From positions 2,480,001 to 2,544,000 of the forward strand of contig OZ253469.1 in NCBI GenBank assembly GCA_965261535.1: 64,000 nucleotides of DNA, in the 5' to 3' direction. The translations under genes and the position numbers were made by a program. Shown here piece by piece: positions 1-8,317 of this stretch. The notes beneath the pieces were generated by a model. It was not told where the DNA came from and made no database searches. It saw only the letters and a list, made by a program, of their open reading frames with translations. Numbering within the stretch: position 1 is the stretch's first letter; every line of letters starts with the position of its first letter. Source of the DNA: VXNE01 sp965261535 (GTDB lineage Bacteria > Pseudomonadota > Gammaproteobacteria > Pseudomonadales > Azotimanducaceae).

Positions 1-1
1 G

Positions 2-427
2 GAGCCGAAACCGGTGCAAAACCCGTTGCCGCTCCTGATCGGCGGCGGCGGCGAGAAGATGACGCTCAGAATCACCGCCAGACATGCCGATGAGTGGAAC
101 ATCTATGGCTCGGTCGATACGCTGAAACACAAGATGCGCATCCTGGATCAACACTGCGCGGACCTTGGCCGCGATCCGAGCGAAATCCAGCGAACCGCCG
201 CGGTAGCGTTGTACATGAGCGACGACAAGGCGTTCATCGACGAGATGAAGCGCCGTGACGCAAGGCATGGGGCCATGATCGGAAGTGTGGAGGAGGTCAG
301 GGAGATCGTCGAGCAATACGCCGCTATCGGCGTGGACGAGCTGATCGTGCCGGACTACAACCTCGGCTCGAAGGAGCAGAGGATCGCGACGATGGACGCA
401 TTCATCAAGGGCGTGGCGGGACGCTGA
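2..427 (+). CDS. LLM-class flavin-dependent oxidoreductase, C-terminal part
   Basis: The reading frame is open to the window edge, so the true start lies upstream. About 141 C-terminal residues are visible. The stretch PLPLLIGGGGEKMTLRITA followed by HADEWN is the typical C-terminal half of luciferase-like (LLM) TIM-barrel monooxygenases, which use reduced FMN or F420. The end carries the usual conserved region in which SVEEVREIVEQYAAIGVDEL precedes the last barrel strand. The substrate cannot be inferred. A second, complete LLM protein lies at 24588-25700, so this lineage appears to use the family repeatedly. Confidence 0.85.
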   Translation, partial: EPKPVQNPLPLLIGGGGEKMTLRITARHADEWNIYGSVDTLKHKMRILDQHCADLGRDPSEIQRTAAVALYMSDDKAFIDEMKRRDARHGAMIGSVEEVREIVEQYAAIGVDELIVPDYNLGSKEQRIATMDAFIKGVAGR

Positions 428-472
428 CCCTCCGCATTGCGCCAACCTCCGGCCGGCGACGCCCGTCGTTCT

Positions 473-898
473 TCAATCGGCCAGCCTGATCGTATTCGCG
501 CACTCCTCGAATACCTGTATGAGGGCGCCGAACGTATCCTTGGGGTGTAGGTAAAAGTGCTTGAAGCTCGCGCGTTCATCGTTGTAGCCGACCACCCTGA
601 TGCCGTTCGACTCGAAGTGGGCGCGCGCTTGGACCAGGTCGTCCACGGCGCAAGAGATGTGATGGAATCCTTCGCCGTACTTGGCGAGGTACTCGCCGAC
701 GGCCCCCTCTCCCGGCGTTCGCGGCGATACGAGTTCGACTTTCTTGCCGCCGAGCCGAAAGGTGATCCAGTCGAAGCCCTGGGCTGGCGATGCTCCGGCG
801 TCCGCGAGCAGCTCGCCGCCCAGAATATCGCAGAACAGGTCGCGCGCCCTGTCCATGTCCAGGATCCCTATGGAGACGTGATCGAGTCGTTTCAGCAT
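473..898 (-). CDS. VOC (glyoxalase/bleomycin-resistance) family protein
   Basis: 141 residues beginning MLKRLDHVSIGILDM. The fold is a vicinal-oxygen-chelate pair of beta-alpha-beta3 modules: LDHVSIGILDMDRARDLFCDILG opens module one and FHHISCAVDDLVQARAHFES opens module two. His in LDHVS, His in FHHIS and Glu in IQVFEE are at positions expected for metal ligands. Length and layout resemble methylmalonyl-CoA epimerase and related lyases, but the exact reaction cannot be fixed. An alternative start 15 nt upstream (MENRHMLKRL) is possible. The gene converges on the preceding oxidoreductase. Confidence 0.8.
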   Translation of the reverse strand: MLKRLDHVSIGILDMDRARDLFCDILGGELLADAGASPAQGFDWITFRLGGKKVELVSPRTPGEGAVGEYLAKYGEGFHHISCAVDDLVQARAHFESNGIRVVGYNDERASFKHFYLHPKDTFGALIQVFEECANTIRLAD

Positions 899-1035
899 GT
901 GTCGGTTTTCCATTTGACCGGCGACGCCGAATGCGATGCATGGCCGATTCAATCGCCGTGTAAGATGTCGGAGTGTACTGCGAGGGAGATGCCGGGTTGG
1001 CGCATTGCGAAAGCGGGACGAGACCATTGCAGCCG

Positions 1036-1566
1036 ATGCGGCGAGTCGCCTGGCCGATCGTCCTCGCCTGCATGGGAATGGCCTTGGCCGGGTGCCAATA
1101 CCAACACGTCGACCCTCCACCGAATTTCAACCTGAGCGGCACCTGGGTTCTCAACGAACTCAAGAGCGACGCAGCGCCCGATCCGGACGAGATCCGTCGC
1201 CGCGAGGATGTCAACGTGCTGCGCGGCAGGCAGCGCGATGCCCGGGCGTCGAGCGCGTTCGTGGTGCACGACTTTCCCGTCGTCGGCGCGACCCGCATGG
1301 TCATCGAGCAGGACGACTACTCGATGGGCATCGAGTACGCGGATGGCGTCTACCGGGATGTGTCCTGGGGCGAGCGGATACGCGACTACTGGACCATTCG
1401 GGCGGGCTGGCGTGACGACGCGCTCGTGATCGAGTCCCGCCGCGACCCGATCAAGGGCACCGAAATCATGCGCCTCGAAGACGGCGGACGCCGATTGCGG
1501 GTGGAGGTGTTCGTAAAAACCGGCGGCCAGGATGTGTGCGCGGCGCGGGTGTTTGATCGGCAATAG
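1036..1566 (+). CDS. Predicted outer-membrane or periplasmic lipoprotein
   Basis: 176 residues. The chosen ATG gives MRRVAWPIVLACMGMALAGC, a short positively charged N-region, a hydrophobic core and an LAGC lipobox with Cys20 as the lipidated residue. The rest is beta-rich (FNLSGTWVLNELKSD, YWTIRAGWRDDALVIESRR) and resembles small single-domain lipocalin-like or META-like lipoproteins, but no family is recognised. An earlier start at 973 would bury the signal peptide and is less likely. The stop codon is TAG, which helps show that amber is a normal terminator in this genome. Confidence 0.7.
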   Translation: MRRVAWPIVLACMGMALAGCQYQHVDPPPNFNLSGTWVLNELKSDAAPDPDEIRRREDVNVLRGRQRDARASSAFVVHDFPVVGATRMVIEQDDYSMGIEYADGVYRDVSWGERIRDYWTIRAGWRDDALVIESRRDPIKGTEIMRLEDGGRRLRVEVFVKTGGQDVCAARVFDRQ

Positions 1567-1647
1567 TTGACGCCGGCGGGGCGCGGGGCGCGCGCAATGA
1601 ACCTCCCACTTTTGACGCGGTTGCTTGATATACTGCCGCGCCCCGGT

Positions 1648-1723
1648 TCCGCCTTAGCTCAGTTGGTAGAGCAGCTGACTGTTAATCAGCGGGTCGCTGG
1701 TTCGAGTCCAGCAGGCGGAGCCA
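1648..1723 (+). tRNA. tRNA-Asn (GTT)
   Basis: A complete cloverleaf: acceptor TCCGCCT (1648-1654) pairs with AGGCGGA (1713-1719), discriminator G, encoded CCA at 1721-1723. Anticodon stem GCTGA/TCAGC encloses the loop CTGTTAA with anticodon GTT at 1681-1683. The T-arm contains GGTTCGAGTCC. A plausible -10 element TATACT lies at 1629-1634, but no good -35 was found. Its 3' end is repeated imperfectly at 8193-8222, marking it as an integration target. Confidence 0.97.
1694..1723 (+). repeat. Left island end (tRNA-Asn 3' end)
   Basis: T-arm to CCA of tRNA-Asn; pairs with the copy at 8193-8222 (28 of 30 identical). The putative crossover lies within this stretch, so the tRNA stays intact on the left side. 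Confidence 0.6.
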
Positions 1724-1798
1724 AATTCCTTTGAAAACCTTGTTACGCAGGGTGCGTCATAGCCAACTTGTTAGCTGTCTCATAAATCGCAGGCTGGC

Positions 1799-3070
1799 TC
1801 ATGTTTGTGCGACAGTCTCCCATCCAATCCGAAATCCTGGGTAGGTAAACGCCCCGGAGAGCCGTTCGCAATCTTGCTCACTGACGCCGCATGCGCGTGC
1901 GGTCTCATACCAGCGCGCGCGCACGGCTTTTTCCATTTCTGCCATGAGCGCAATCGCCTCATCTCGCTTCATGTGGAAACGCGCGCATTGCGTGAGCAGA
2001 TTACGGGCGTTCGCGTAGCGACCTTCGTCACCGCAGACAAGAGCGAGATCCCTCTGCTCCTCGCTCGGGGGAGACGAGGGTGTCAGGTCGTAAGCCGGCG
2101 AGAGCTTCCAATTTTCAGATAGCGCAATGACCGCATGGTTGCGGGGATGATCATCGGTGTTGGTGATCAGCGCGTTGAACACCATCCGGCGATAGATCTC
2201 TTTCGCATCATCCAGGGGCTGATCAGAGAGGCGCCGGAGCTCTTCGGCGAGCACGATATACGACCACTTGTCGCGCTCATTCTCGTCGGCACGGAGCAGG
2301 GTCAAGGCGCTTAGCATTCGCGCGCGCCGGTAGCCAGCTTGCGTCTTCTCGCGATCAAAACGCTTCACAAGCAGGGCATCGCGATCGCCAATCCGGGTAA
2401 CACGAGACTCCGCTGTCCGGACACCACACGTGCGCGCCAGGACGAGCATCGCATGTTCGATTCGGGCGTGATTCCACCGATCATCGGCACGGTTGAACTT
2501 CGCGATCCAAAGGCCGTTGGTATCTTCTACAACGGTCTTCGGGCGGGCGCCCCCCATCGAGGTGCCGCCGAGCAGCTCGTAGACTTGCTGGGCATCAGGG
2601 TCATTCAATAGATCCTCATCTTCGATAATGGCGTCAGCAATCGCTTGCAGCTTTTCAAGATCCATCGTCCGGTTAAATTGCCGGCGCGGAGCAGGTGGCT
2701 CTTGGCCAAGCCCAAATCCGAGCGCCCCCGCTCGGTCGTCGGGGGAGCGCAACAGATAGTCAAGCTCTGCCAGCTCGGCGACACCCGCATGCTTTTCGAT
2801 GACGCGGCGGCCCCAGTAATCGGGGCTTGCATCGCGCAACGCGCCGAACACGCCATTCAACAGCCTGTTCTCGTAGGTTTTGCCATCAAGCTTTAACTCG
2901 ATCGGGTCGATCGGTACCGCATCGTCGCGTGCGAGGTAACTCCGGCCATAGACAAATCGCCCGATGGGTGTTCCCTGGCGGTCTTTTTCCAGATCGAATT
3001 TGCCTGCCGTAACGAAGTCCGTCTGCCGGGGAAGCGTGATGTAGACGTAGCACTCGGTGTTAGAAGTCAT
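1799..3070 (-). CDS. hipA: HipA-type serine/threonine kinase toxin
   Basis: 423 residues from MTSNTECYVYITLPRQ. The N-terminal region (VYGRSYLARDDAVPIDP, LNGVFGALRDASPDYWGRRV) is the HipA N-terminal subdomain. The kinase core follows: the GGTSMGGARPK phosphate-binding loop, a WIAKF ATP-lysine strand, and the catalytic/metal motif NTDDHPRNH with AYDLTPS after it. HipA kinases phosphorylate aminoacyl-tRNA synthetases, such as glutamyl-tRNA synthetase in E. coli, and cause growth arrest; the target here is unknown. The start overlaps the end of hipB by 11 nt, so the two are translationally coupled. A longer start at 3157 would run deep into hipB and is rejected. Confidence 0.93.
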   Translation of the reverse strand: MTSNTECYVYITLPRQTDFVTAGKFDLEKDRQGTPIGRFVYGRSYLARDDAVPIDPIELKLDGKTYENRLLNGVFGALRDASPDYWGRRVIEKHAGVAELAELDYLLRSPDDRAGALGFGLGQEPPAPRRQFNRTMDLEKLQAIADAIIEDEDLLNDPDAQQVYELLGGTSMGGARPKTVVEDTNGLWIAKFNRADDRWNHARIEHAMLVLARTCGVRTAESRVTRIGDRDALLVKRFDREKTQAGYRRARMLSALTLLRADENERDKWSYIVLAEELRRLSDQPLDDAKEIYRRMVFNALITNTDDHPRNHAVIALSENWKLSPAYDLTPSSPPSEEQRDLALVCGDEGRYANARNLLTQCARFHMKRDEAIALMAEMEKAVRARWYETARACGVSEQDCERLSGAFTYPGFRIGWETVAQT

Positions 3071-3401
3071 TGTCCAGTTCCCTTGATGTGCGTGAGCGCG
3101 CTCGCTCGCGGGAATCCGCAAGGGCAAGTCCTTCGATATCACTGGCAGGATCGGCAAGGTCGGCCATCGGGCCGACTAGGTCGTAGGCCCACAGGAGACC
3201 AACATAGACGGCAACCCCGGTTGTTGGTTTGCCTTTTTCAGCATCGGAAATTGCCCGGACGCCTGCACCGAGTTTCGCACTGACATCCACGAGGGTGAGG
3301 TTGCGACGCAAACGCGCGGTTCTGAGGTTCGCGCCAAACTGCTTTAGCGCGCTATCTACGGCGTAAGGCGGTGATGTTGAGAGTGTATTTTTGGCGACCA
3401 T
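3060..3401 (-). CDS. hipB: HipB-type XRE antitoxin and repressor
   Basis: 113 residues. An XRE helix-turn-helix occupies about residues 22-80 (FGANLRTARLRRNLTLVDVSAKLGAGVRAISDAEKG KPTTG). It has the usual HipB size and lies directly upstream of hipA, overlapping it. HipB proteins bind their own operators, sequester HipA and repress the operon. Four copies of a TGCTCTTRAGAGCA-like palindrome or its half-sites lie immediately upstream (3401-3526), the first overlapping the start codon, which fits cooperative autorepression. Confidence 0.9.
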   Translation of the reverse strand: MVAKNTLSTSPPYAVDSALKQFGANLRTARLRRNLTLVDVSAKLGAGVRAISDAEKGKPTTGVAVYVGLLWAYDLVGPMADLADPASDIEGLALADSRERARSRTSRELDNDF

Positions 3402-3526
3402 GCTCTTAAGGGATCTCTAACGAGGTTGACGTGCTCTTAAGAGCACCCTAGCAGGTCTTGTCAAGGAGGACAATCGAAAAGAGATCTCAAGAGCATTGTA
3501 TTTTAGTTAACGAGCCCTCAAGAGCA
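3401..3526. promoter_or_regulatory. hipBA operator array
   Basis: Perfect 16-nt palindrome GTGCTCTTAAGAGCAC at 3431-3446. Related sites are TGCTCTTAAGGGAT at 3401-3414 (touching the hipB start), a copy ending AAGAGCA at about 3482-3495, and one ending CAAGAGCA at about 3512-3525. Four sites in 125 nt upstream of hipB is the classic layout of HipB operators. Binding by this HipB is inferred. Confidence 0.8.
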
Positions 3527-3640
3527 TATAGAAGGGTTTTCGCTCTTCTTTCGGCGAACATTCGAGTACGCTCACTTGTGCCTGTTTTCGTCTGTAAACG
3601 CGGTTTGTGAGCTGAGGGGATTGAGGTTCTGCTGCGCGCG

Positions 3641-3841
3641 GTGCAGTACGCGGCGCTTCCGAAAAAGGCGCGCAAGCACCTCATCCGTTCGATCATCCGC
3701 CATGTGATGCGCACGGCGGCGTACACGGTTCGCACGGCGCGCCGGGTGTGTCTGCGCTTTGCCAAGACGAACTTCCGGCTGGACTGGTTGTACGAGGCCA
3801 TGATCCGCCTGGAGGCTTGCGCCCCGCCTGGCGCGGCTTGA
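3641..3841 (+). pseudogene. Transposase C-terminal relic (IS1380/IS4-like)
   Basis: A 66-residue basic fragment: HLIRSIIRHVMRTAAYTVRT, then RRVCLRFAKTNFRLDWLYEA and a final IRLEA. The pattern of a basic amphipathic helix followed by LRFAKTNFRLDW resembles the C-terminal end of IS1380-type DDE transposases. No catalytic domain, start context or inverted repeats are visible. Treat as a remnant; the family assignment is tentative. Confidence 0.4.
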
Positions 3842-4091
3842 CGCATCGACAGCCTGTCCAATGCCGCCCGGCGGCGGGGATGCGCTTGCCCGCGCCGTCA
3901 ACTCTGGCGGTCGCGAAAGCCACGAAGGCCACTTCCCCAGACGTTCCGCGAGCCGTTCACGCCCTCGTGGACCTCTGAAGTCCCTGCTCGGCCATCAACA
4001 AACGACCAACGGCAGCAAATGTCTCTCGGCATACCCTTAACAGGGGATTAGGGATACAATAGTTGGTAAGGGGATCACTAACCATTTTACT

Positions 4092-4538
4092 ATGAAGATT
4101 CAACCGAAGGATTACTTCCACGGTGCAGCCCTGACACAGATAGTGGAGCATCAGTCATTCACTGCTCTAAACAAAGCCGATGATAAATACGGGCACTATC
4201 TCATCAATGCAAACATTCGGCTTCTCGTCAAATACTCATCTCCATCAAACTCGCCTTGGCAGTTCACTTTCAACGAAAGCGACCTCAAATCTATTTGTGA
4301 GGATGTGGCGGTCGCCGGTATCAGTTTTTTCGCGTGTCTGGTATGCGGTACGGAAACCGTCTGCCTGCTGACGGAGCAACAACTTGCGATGGTAATTGAT
4401 CTCGATACGGAAGATGCTCAATGGGTTCGTGTTGAAGTTCCGTCCGCCGGCAAAAGTATGCGCGTGAGGGGTAGTACGGCAGCGCTCAAGAGAGCTATTG
4501 CACACAACGCATTTCCAAATGGTCTGTTTCAAATATAG
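4092..4538 (+). CDS. Hypothetical protein, no recognised domain
   Basis: 148 residues beginning MKIQPKDYFHGAALTQIVEH. It looks like a soluble mixed alpha/beta protein (FTALNKADDKYGHYLINAN, WQFTFNESDLKSICED, FFACLVCGTETVCLL). Base composition is clearly more AT-rich than flanking genes, consistent with horizontal acquisition inside the island. No membrane segment or signal peptide is seen. I do not recognise the family. Upstream 60 nt contain no strong Shine-Dalgarno, so expression is uncertain. Confidence 0.55.
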   Translation: MKIQPKDYFHGAALTQIVEHQSFTALNKADDKYGHYLINANIRLLVKYSSPSNSPWQFTFNESDLKSICEDVAVAGISFFACLVCGTETVCLLTEQQLAMVIDLDTEDAQWVRVEVPSAGKSMRVRGSTAALKRAIAHNAFPNGLFQI

Positions 4539-4904
4539 AGTTAGTGAAGCCACCCTGACGATTATTCGAGATCCGCATTCTAGGGTAGGCGGCTGACCTT
4601 CGGCGCCTGGGCGTACGACACGCGCATCTCGCGGCGGTGGAAGAGCGGTAGTGACGAGGCGCGCAAACCCTGTGGCGGTACCGGCGTGATAAGCATTTTT
4701 GTCTCGTGCCGCGTTGATGATCGAGGGGGACTAGATGCCACCGGGAAGTCAGGACAGCCGGTTATAGCGTCGGTGGAACGATATGTACGCTACGGCGAAC
4801 GTACCGATTAGCGAAGTACCTTTCTCTCTCCTTCCATCTGTCGTGTTGAAAATAAACTACATGCTCCAAGCAGTTCCGCGTGCCGAACCGTTGGCGAAAA
4901 GACG
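4539..4904. other. No gene seen
   Basis: About 360 nt between the hypothetical gene and the ABC fragment. Open frames here are short and do not resemble proteins. No clear hairpin or repeat was found. Confidence 0.5.
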
Positions 4905-5035
4905 GCTCCGCCTTCGGGCTCCGAGCGAGCGACCTTTCGTTCGGACGCGGCGAGATTTTAGTGTTGCTGGGCCGCAAAGAAAGCGGCAAGTCCGCATTCC
5001 TGAAATTGCTTATGGGCGATATCGAGCCCGATAAG
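4905..5035 (+). pseudogene. ABC-transporter ATPase N-terminal fragment
   Basis: About 44 codons read LRASDLSFGRGEILVLLG, then RKESGKSAFLKLLMGDIEPD. This matches the beginning of an ABC nucleotide-binding domain (strand, GEILxLLG, Walker A GxxxSGKS, helix LLKLLxG, xxPD). It stops abruptly where the IS256-type transposase relic begins. The Walker A lysine and serine are kept, but the usual GPNGAGKS core is altered to GRKESGKS. The remainder of the gene is absent. Confidence 0.5.
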
Positions 5036-5660
5036 ATGTCGATCGCCAGGAAGTGCTTCTCGCCGCGGGCGTTCACGCCAATCACCACCAGTACGCACAG
5101 CCGTTCGCCCGCGCCCCGCAGGCCGCTGTGGATGCCGTCCGCCCAGACGTATACCCAATCGTCGGCAAGGCTCCGCCGGCACCACGACCGGTACTCCTCG
5201 TCCCAACCGCGCTTGAGCCGGCTACCACGTTCGCCGACAGCCCGCGAGCCGCTTCCTCGCCCACCAGCGCCGACACCGCCGCGCGCATCCGACCCGTCGA
5301 CACCCCGTGCAGGTACAGCCACGGAACCGCGGCGTCGATACTCGCACTGCGGCGAACGTAATGCGGCACCAGCGAAGAGCGAAACGGCGCCGAAGACCCA
5401 GAGCGGCTGCGCAACTTCGGAACTTCGACCTGCACCGCGCCGATCCCCGTCAGGATCTCCCGACGCGGAAGGTGGCCGTTGCGAACCACCCGCCGCCGTC
5501 CGTCCGGCAACCGTTCGTCCGCGAACCCCGACAGGCACTCCTCGAACTCCGCCGCCACCGCCGCCTCGATCAGCCGTCGCGCGCCCGTGCGCAGCAGCTC
5601 CGTCAACGCGTCCTCAACCACCGCTGGTGCTGCCAGCGAAACCACTTTATCGTTGCCCAT
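5036..5660 (-). pseudogene. IS256-family transposase, frameshifted and 3'-truncated
   Basis: Starts MGNDKVVSLAAPAVVEDALT and shows the IS256/Mutator N-terminal domain: LLRTGARRLIEAAVAAEFEECL, DGRRRVVRNGHLPRREILTG and IGAVQVEVPKLRSR. After about residue 145 the frame shifts near position 5225 and coding similarity continues as SRLKRGWDEEYRSWCRRSL then DDWVYVWADGIH, where DGIH carries the first catalytic Asp. The sequence ends near 5036 inside the DDE domain. It abuts the ABC fragment, suggesting that the transposon inserted there and then suffered a deletion. Non-functional. Confidence 0.75.
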
Positions 5661-5772
5661 GTGCGGCGCGCTCCTCTTGCCAAAACCGTTGTTTCCCAAC
5701 TCGATTTCAGCAGAGACACGCCGCGCGACTCAACTCACCCGTACACCACTTTCGACCATAGCTCGGCATTTT

Positions 5773-6136
5773 TAACTCAACACCAAGCCAAACGCGTTGT
5801 GGACGGGCTCTACAGCGAGAACCTGTCCGAAGAATTCGCCGCCGAGGTCGCCGATAGTTTGGACACCCTGCTCAGGGAACTCGAGGAGAAGCAGCCTTCT
5901 TTTGACCTGCCGGCCGAGTTCCGTCCATCGCTAATCCGAATCAAGAAGTCGCTGTCCGATTCGCGAACCGAGGAAGGCAACGCTATCCTGACACCGGTAA
6001 TCAATGCCCTCCGCAGTAACGTGCAACTCAATCGCCAAACGGGACGTATGAAACTGCACAGGAACATCGCGTACGGTATCAGTGCTGCCAGTCTAGATTC
6101 CTTGAGCGGAGCTGATGTTAACAGTTGGGTTGCATT
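5773..6136 (+). pseudogene. Fragment of an unrecognised protein
   Basis: About 120 codons with protein-like composition: FLTQHQAKRVVDGLYSENLS, EEFAAEVADSLDTLLRELEE, FRPSLIRIKKSLSDSRTEEG, then HRNIAYGISAASLDSLSGAD. It is mostly helical and charged. The left side is cut by the transposase relic and the right side by the broken gene at 6137, so both ends are lost. Function unknown. Confidence 0.35.
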
Positions 6137-7796
6137 TCAGGCGGCGAGCTGGCGCCCCTCCCACAGTCGTTGTATTTCGCTATCGAACGAGTCGACGGCG
6201 CGGTTGAGCCGAGAGGCCGAGCGCGGCGGAGCGTCGAACACCACGGACATCGCGGGGCGCAGGACGCGGGCGTAGGTCCGGTGGTAGCACAGGGCGGCTC
6301 GCAGGCCGTCGTCGGTGACGCGCGCGGTAGCGGCGGGTGAACGGGATGTGCTCGATGAGCCCGCGCAGCCGCAGACGGCGCAGATCGTAGGTCATGCGGC
6401 CGCGGCCGTACTCCTCGAAGGACAGGCCGATCAGCGGTGCCACGGTCTGGCGCAGGTCGCGGTTCTGGAAGCCGTCGGGCAGCACCCGGGAGGCGAGCAG
6501 GGCGGCGAGCAATGCCTGGGCGCGGGGGTCGCCGAAGCGCAGCGCCGAGGCCCGTTGCCGATCAACGATGCGCGGTCGATGGAGGTCCCCGAACCGTTCG
6601 GCTCCGATGGCGCAGTCATGGCTGATGCGTTGGACGCGCAGCAGGCGTCGGTTGGCGGCGAAGCCGATCCTCTTCAGATCATCAAGGTTGCACAGCCGTC
6701 TGCCGATATCGAAGTCGTAGGTGTCGTTGACCACCGTCTCGGTGCGCAGGGCGCGACCCTCCTTGTGGTACTGCTTGATGCGCGAGTGCTTGTAGTCGAC
6801 GTGCAGCGACGGGATCACCCCGTCGGTTATTACGCGGGGTCGATACCGCGAGGGGGCGCGCCTGGTGACGCGCCGGTCGAAGATCAACTGCACATGGTCG
6901 GGACGGCCCAGGTCGAGGTTCTCGCGCATGACCTCCTCGAAGAACACCCGCCCCTGGACGGGCCGGTCGAAGACCTGGGTGAGGGCGAACTCCGCCTGAA
7001 GCATCGAGATGTCGTAGCGGATGCCCGCCGCCCGGTCGGCGGCGGTGAACGGGTGCGGCAGGCGCGCCAGCCATTTGCGCAGCAGGGCGTCGATCTTCGC
7101 CGCCGTCAGGCCGTCGGCCAGGCGCCGCATGAGGGCCGGGTCGGCGCAGCTCAGGATGCCGTTGTCCAACGCCTCGAACGCGACGCCGCGCTTGGCCAAC
7201 TGGCGCTTGAGATACTCGTGGCCGTTGACGCAGAGCTTCGCGTTGTAAGGGAAGTAGGAACAGAACTTGAGGAAGAACGGCCCGAAGTCGTCGTCCACCG
7301 CGTACACGTAGTAATGGTTCACCATCGCCGTCGACGACACCAGCCACGGATACGGGCCGAACACCGGTGTTCAGCGACAATCAAGATGAGAACGACGTCT
7401 CACCCTGATTGACGCGCTACACACCGGATGGTTCCGGCGCTCCGTGCGCAGCACCCGCGCCTTCTCCTGCGCCTTGCCGATGTACAGCACGCCCTCGGTT
7501 TCCGCGAACTCGCGCAGGTATTCCTTCGTCCGGTCGTCCTTGCGCTCGAACCGGACCAGGTCCACCCCTTCCCGTCCCGCGAACCGTTCGATGGACCGCA
7601 CGAACGCCCGCGTCATCGGCTCCATCAGCGCCGACGACGGCACCGGATTGCCGCGCACCTTGCGGAAGAAGTGCGCCGCCCCCGCGCCCGTCTGAAGCAC
7701 TGGCACGTAGATGTTGAGGTACATCCGGTCGATGCACTCCAGCTCCAGCATCGTGTGCTCCGCCAGCGCCTCGGCGGCGTTTCGTGCTACGTTCAT
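6137..7796 (-). pseudogene. Conserved hypothetical gene, broken at two places
   Basis: Three reading-frame segments reconstruct one protein of about 530 residues. Segment 1 (from the ATG at 7796) begins MNVARNAAEALAEHTMLELE and ends near KAQEKARVLRTERR. Segment 2 resumes at YPWLVSSTAMVNHYYVYAVD and runs through HVQLIFDRRV and PSLHVDYKHSRIKQYHKEGR. Segment 3, after a shift near 6325, continues VTDDGLRAALCYHRTYARVL to a stop at 6137-6139. Between segments 1 and 2 sits a short foreign hairpin (7371-7412). I have a general memory of such multi-copy hypotheticals near mobile DNA, but the function is unknown. Confidence 0.65.
7371..7412. repeat. Small hairpin insertion in the broken gene
   Basis: The stretch reads TCAAGATGAGA, ACGACG, TCTCACCCTGA, an imperfect inverted repeat. 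It separates two colinear coding segments of the 6137-7796 pseudogene, so it looks like a tiny insertion or the scar of one. Confidence 0.4.
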
Positions 7797-8192
7797 GGCT
7801 CGGACTCCGGTCGATGGGCTCCCCACAGGCCACTATACGGCCACCGACGCCTTGCGCGACTATGAGGGCGGCTTCACGCCGCGGAGCGGAGCAGCGGCCG
7901 GGGTCCGTCTCAACCGCCGCCGGGACCCAACACATGCCTCGTCGGTCTGAGGCGTAGCCTCGCTAGTAGTGGGTTTAACGACAATGTACCTTACGCCGTC
8001 AGCGGAATATCTCGGGAAAGCTATCGCTGAGAGTGCTCATCTATTGGCCAGCCAGCCTGCGACCGCCGAAGAACCCAGCGAGGCGACCTCCGGCGGGCGT
8101 ATGTCAGACTGACCAGCAAGATGCTTGGTGTCCATGCGGATCAGATAGAGATCAGGGGTTTCCCTAAAGGGCGCTTGCCGTAATCGCCTAGC
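7797..8192. other. No gene seen
   Basis: Right end of the island. No convincing coding frame, promoter or terminator was found. Confidence 0.5.
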
Positions 8193-8222
8193 TCGCTGGT
8201 CCGAGCCCAGCAGGCGGAGCCA
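8193..8222 (+). repeat. Right island end, partial tRNA-Asn 3' copy
   Basis: Copy of tRNA-Asn 1694-1723 with two T-to-C differences in the T-arm. It has no D-arm or anticodon arm, so it is not a tRNA gene. Marks the probable right junction of the island. Confidence 0.6.
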
Positions 8223-8317
8223 CAAATTAATGGATTGCGACCAATCAGCCCCATCGGCGGTAAAGTTAGAGTGACCAATAAGTCACCGCGAGGGCTGTTG
8301 AGGGCTATTAAAGGTAA

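Larger units (their letters stand above)
1724..8222. mobile_element. Decayed genomic island in tRNA-Asn
   Basis: The 30 nt at the 3' end of tRNA-Asn (1694-1723) recur at 8193-8222 with two mismatches, the arrangement left by site-specific integration into a tRNA gene. Between them lie hipBA, several transposase relics and at least three broken genes. No integrase gene is visible, so the island is now immobile or its integrase has been lost. The limits are inferred from the repeat pair only. Confidence 0.55.

Noticed and set aside
6315..7412. 365-codon plus-strand open frame
   Set aside because: It is antisense to the reconstructed minus-strand gene at 6137-7796, which has protein-like sequence; the plus frame does not.
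8193..8222. Second tRNA-Asn gene
   Set aside because: Only the T-arm and acceptor 3' strand are present; there is no D-arm, anticodon arm or 5' acceptor strand.
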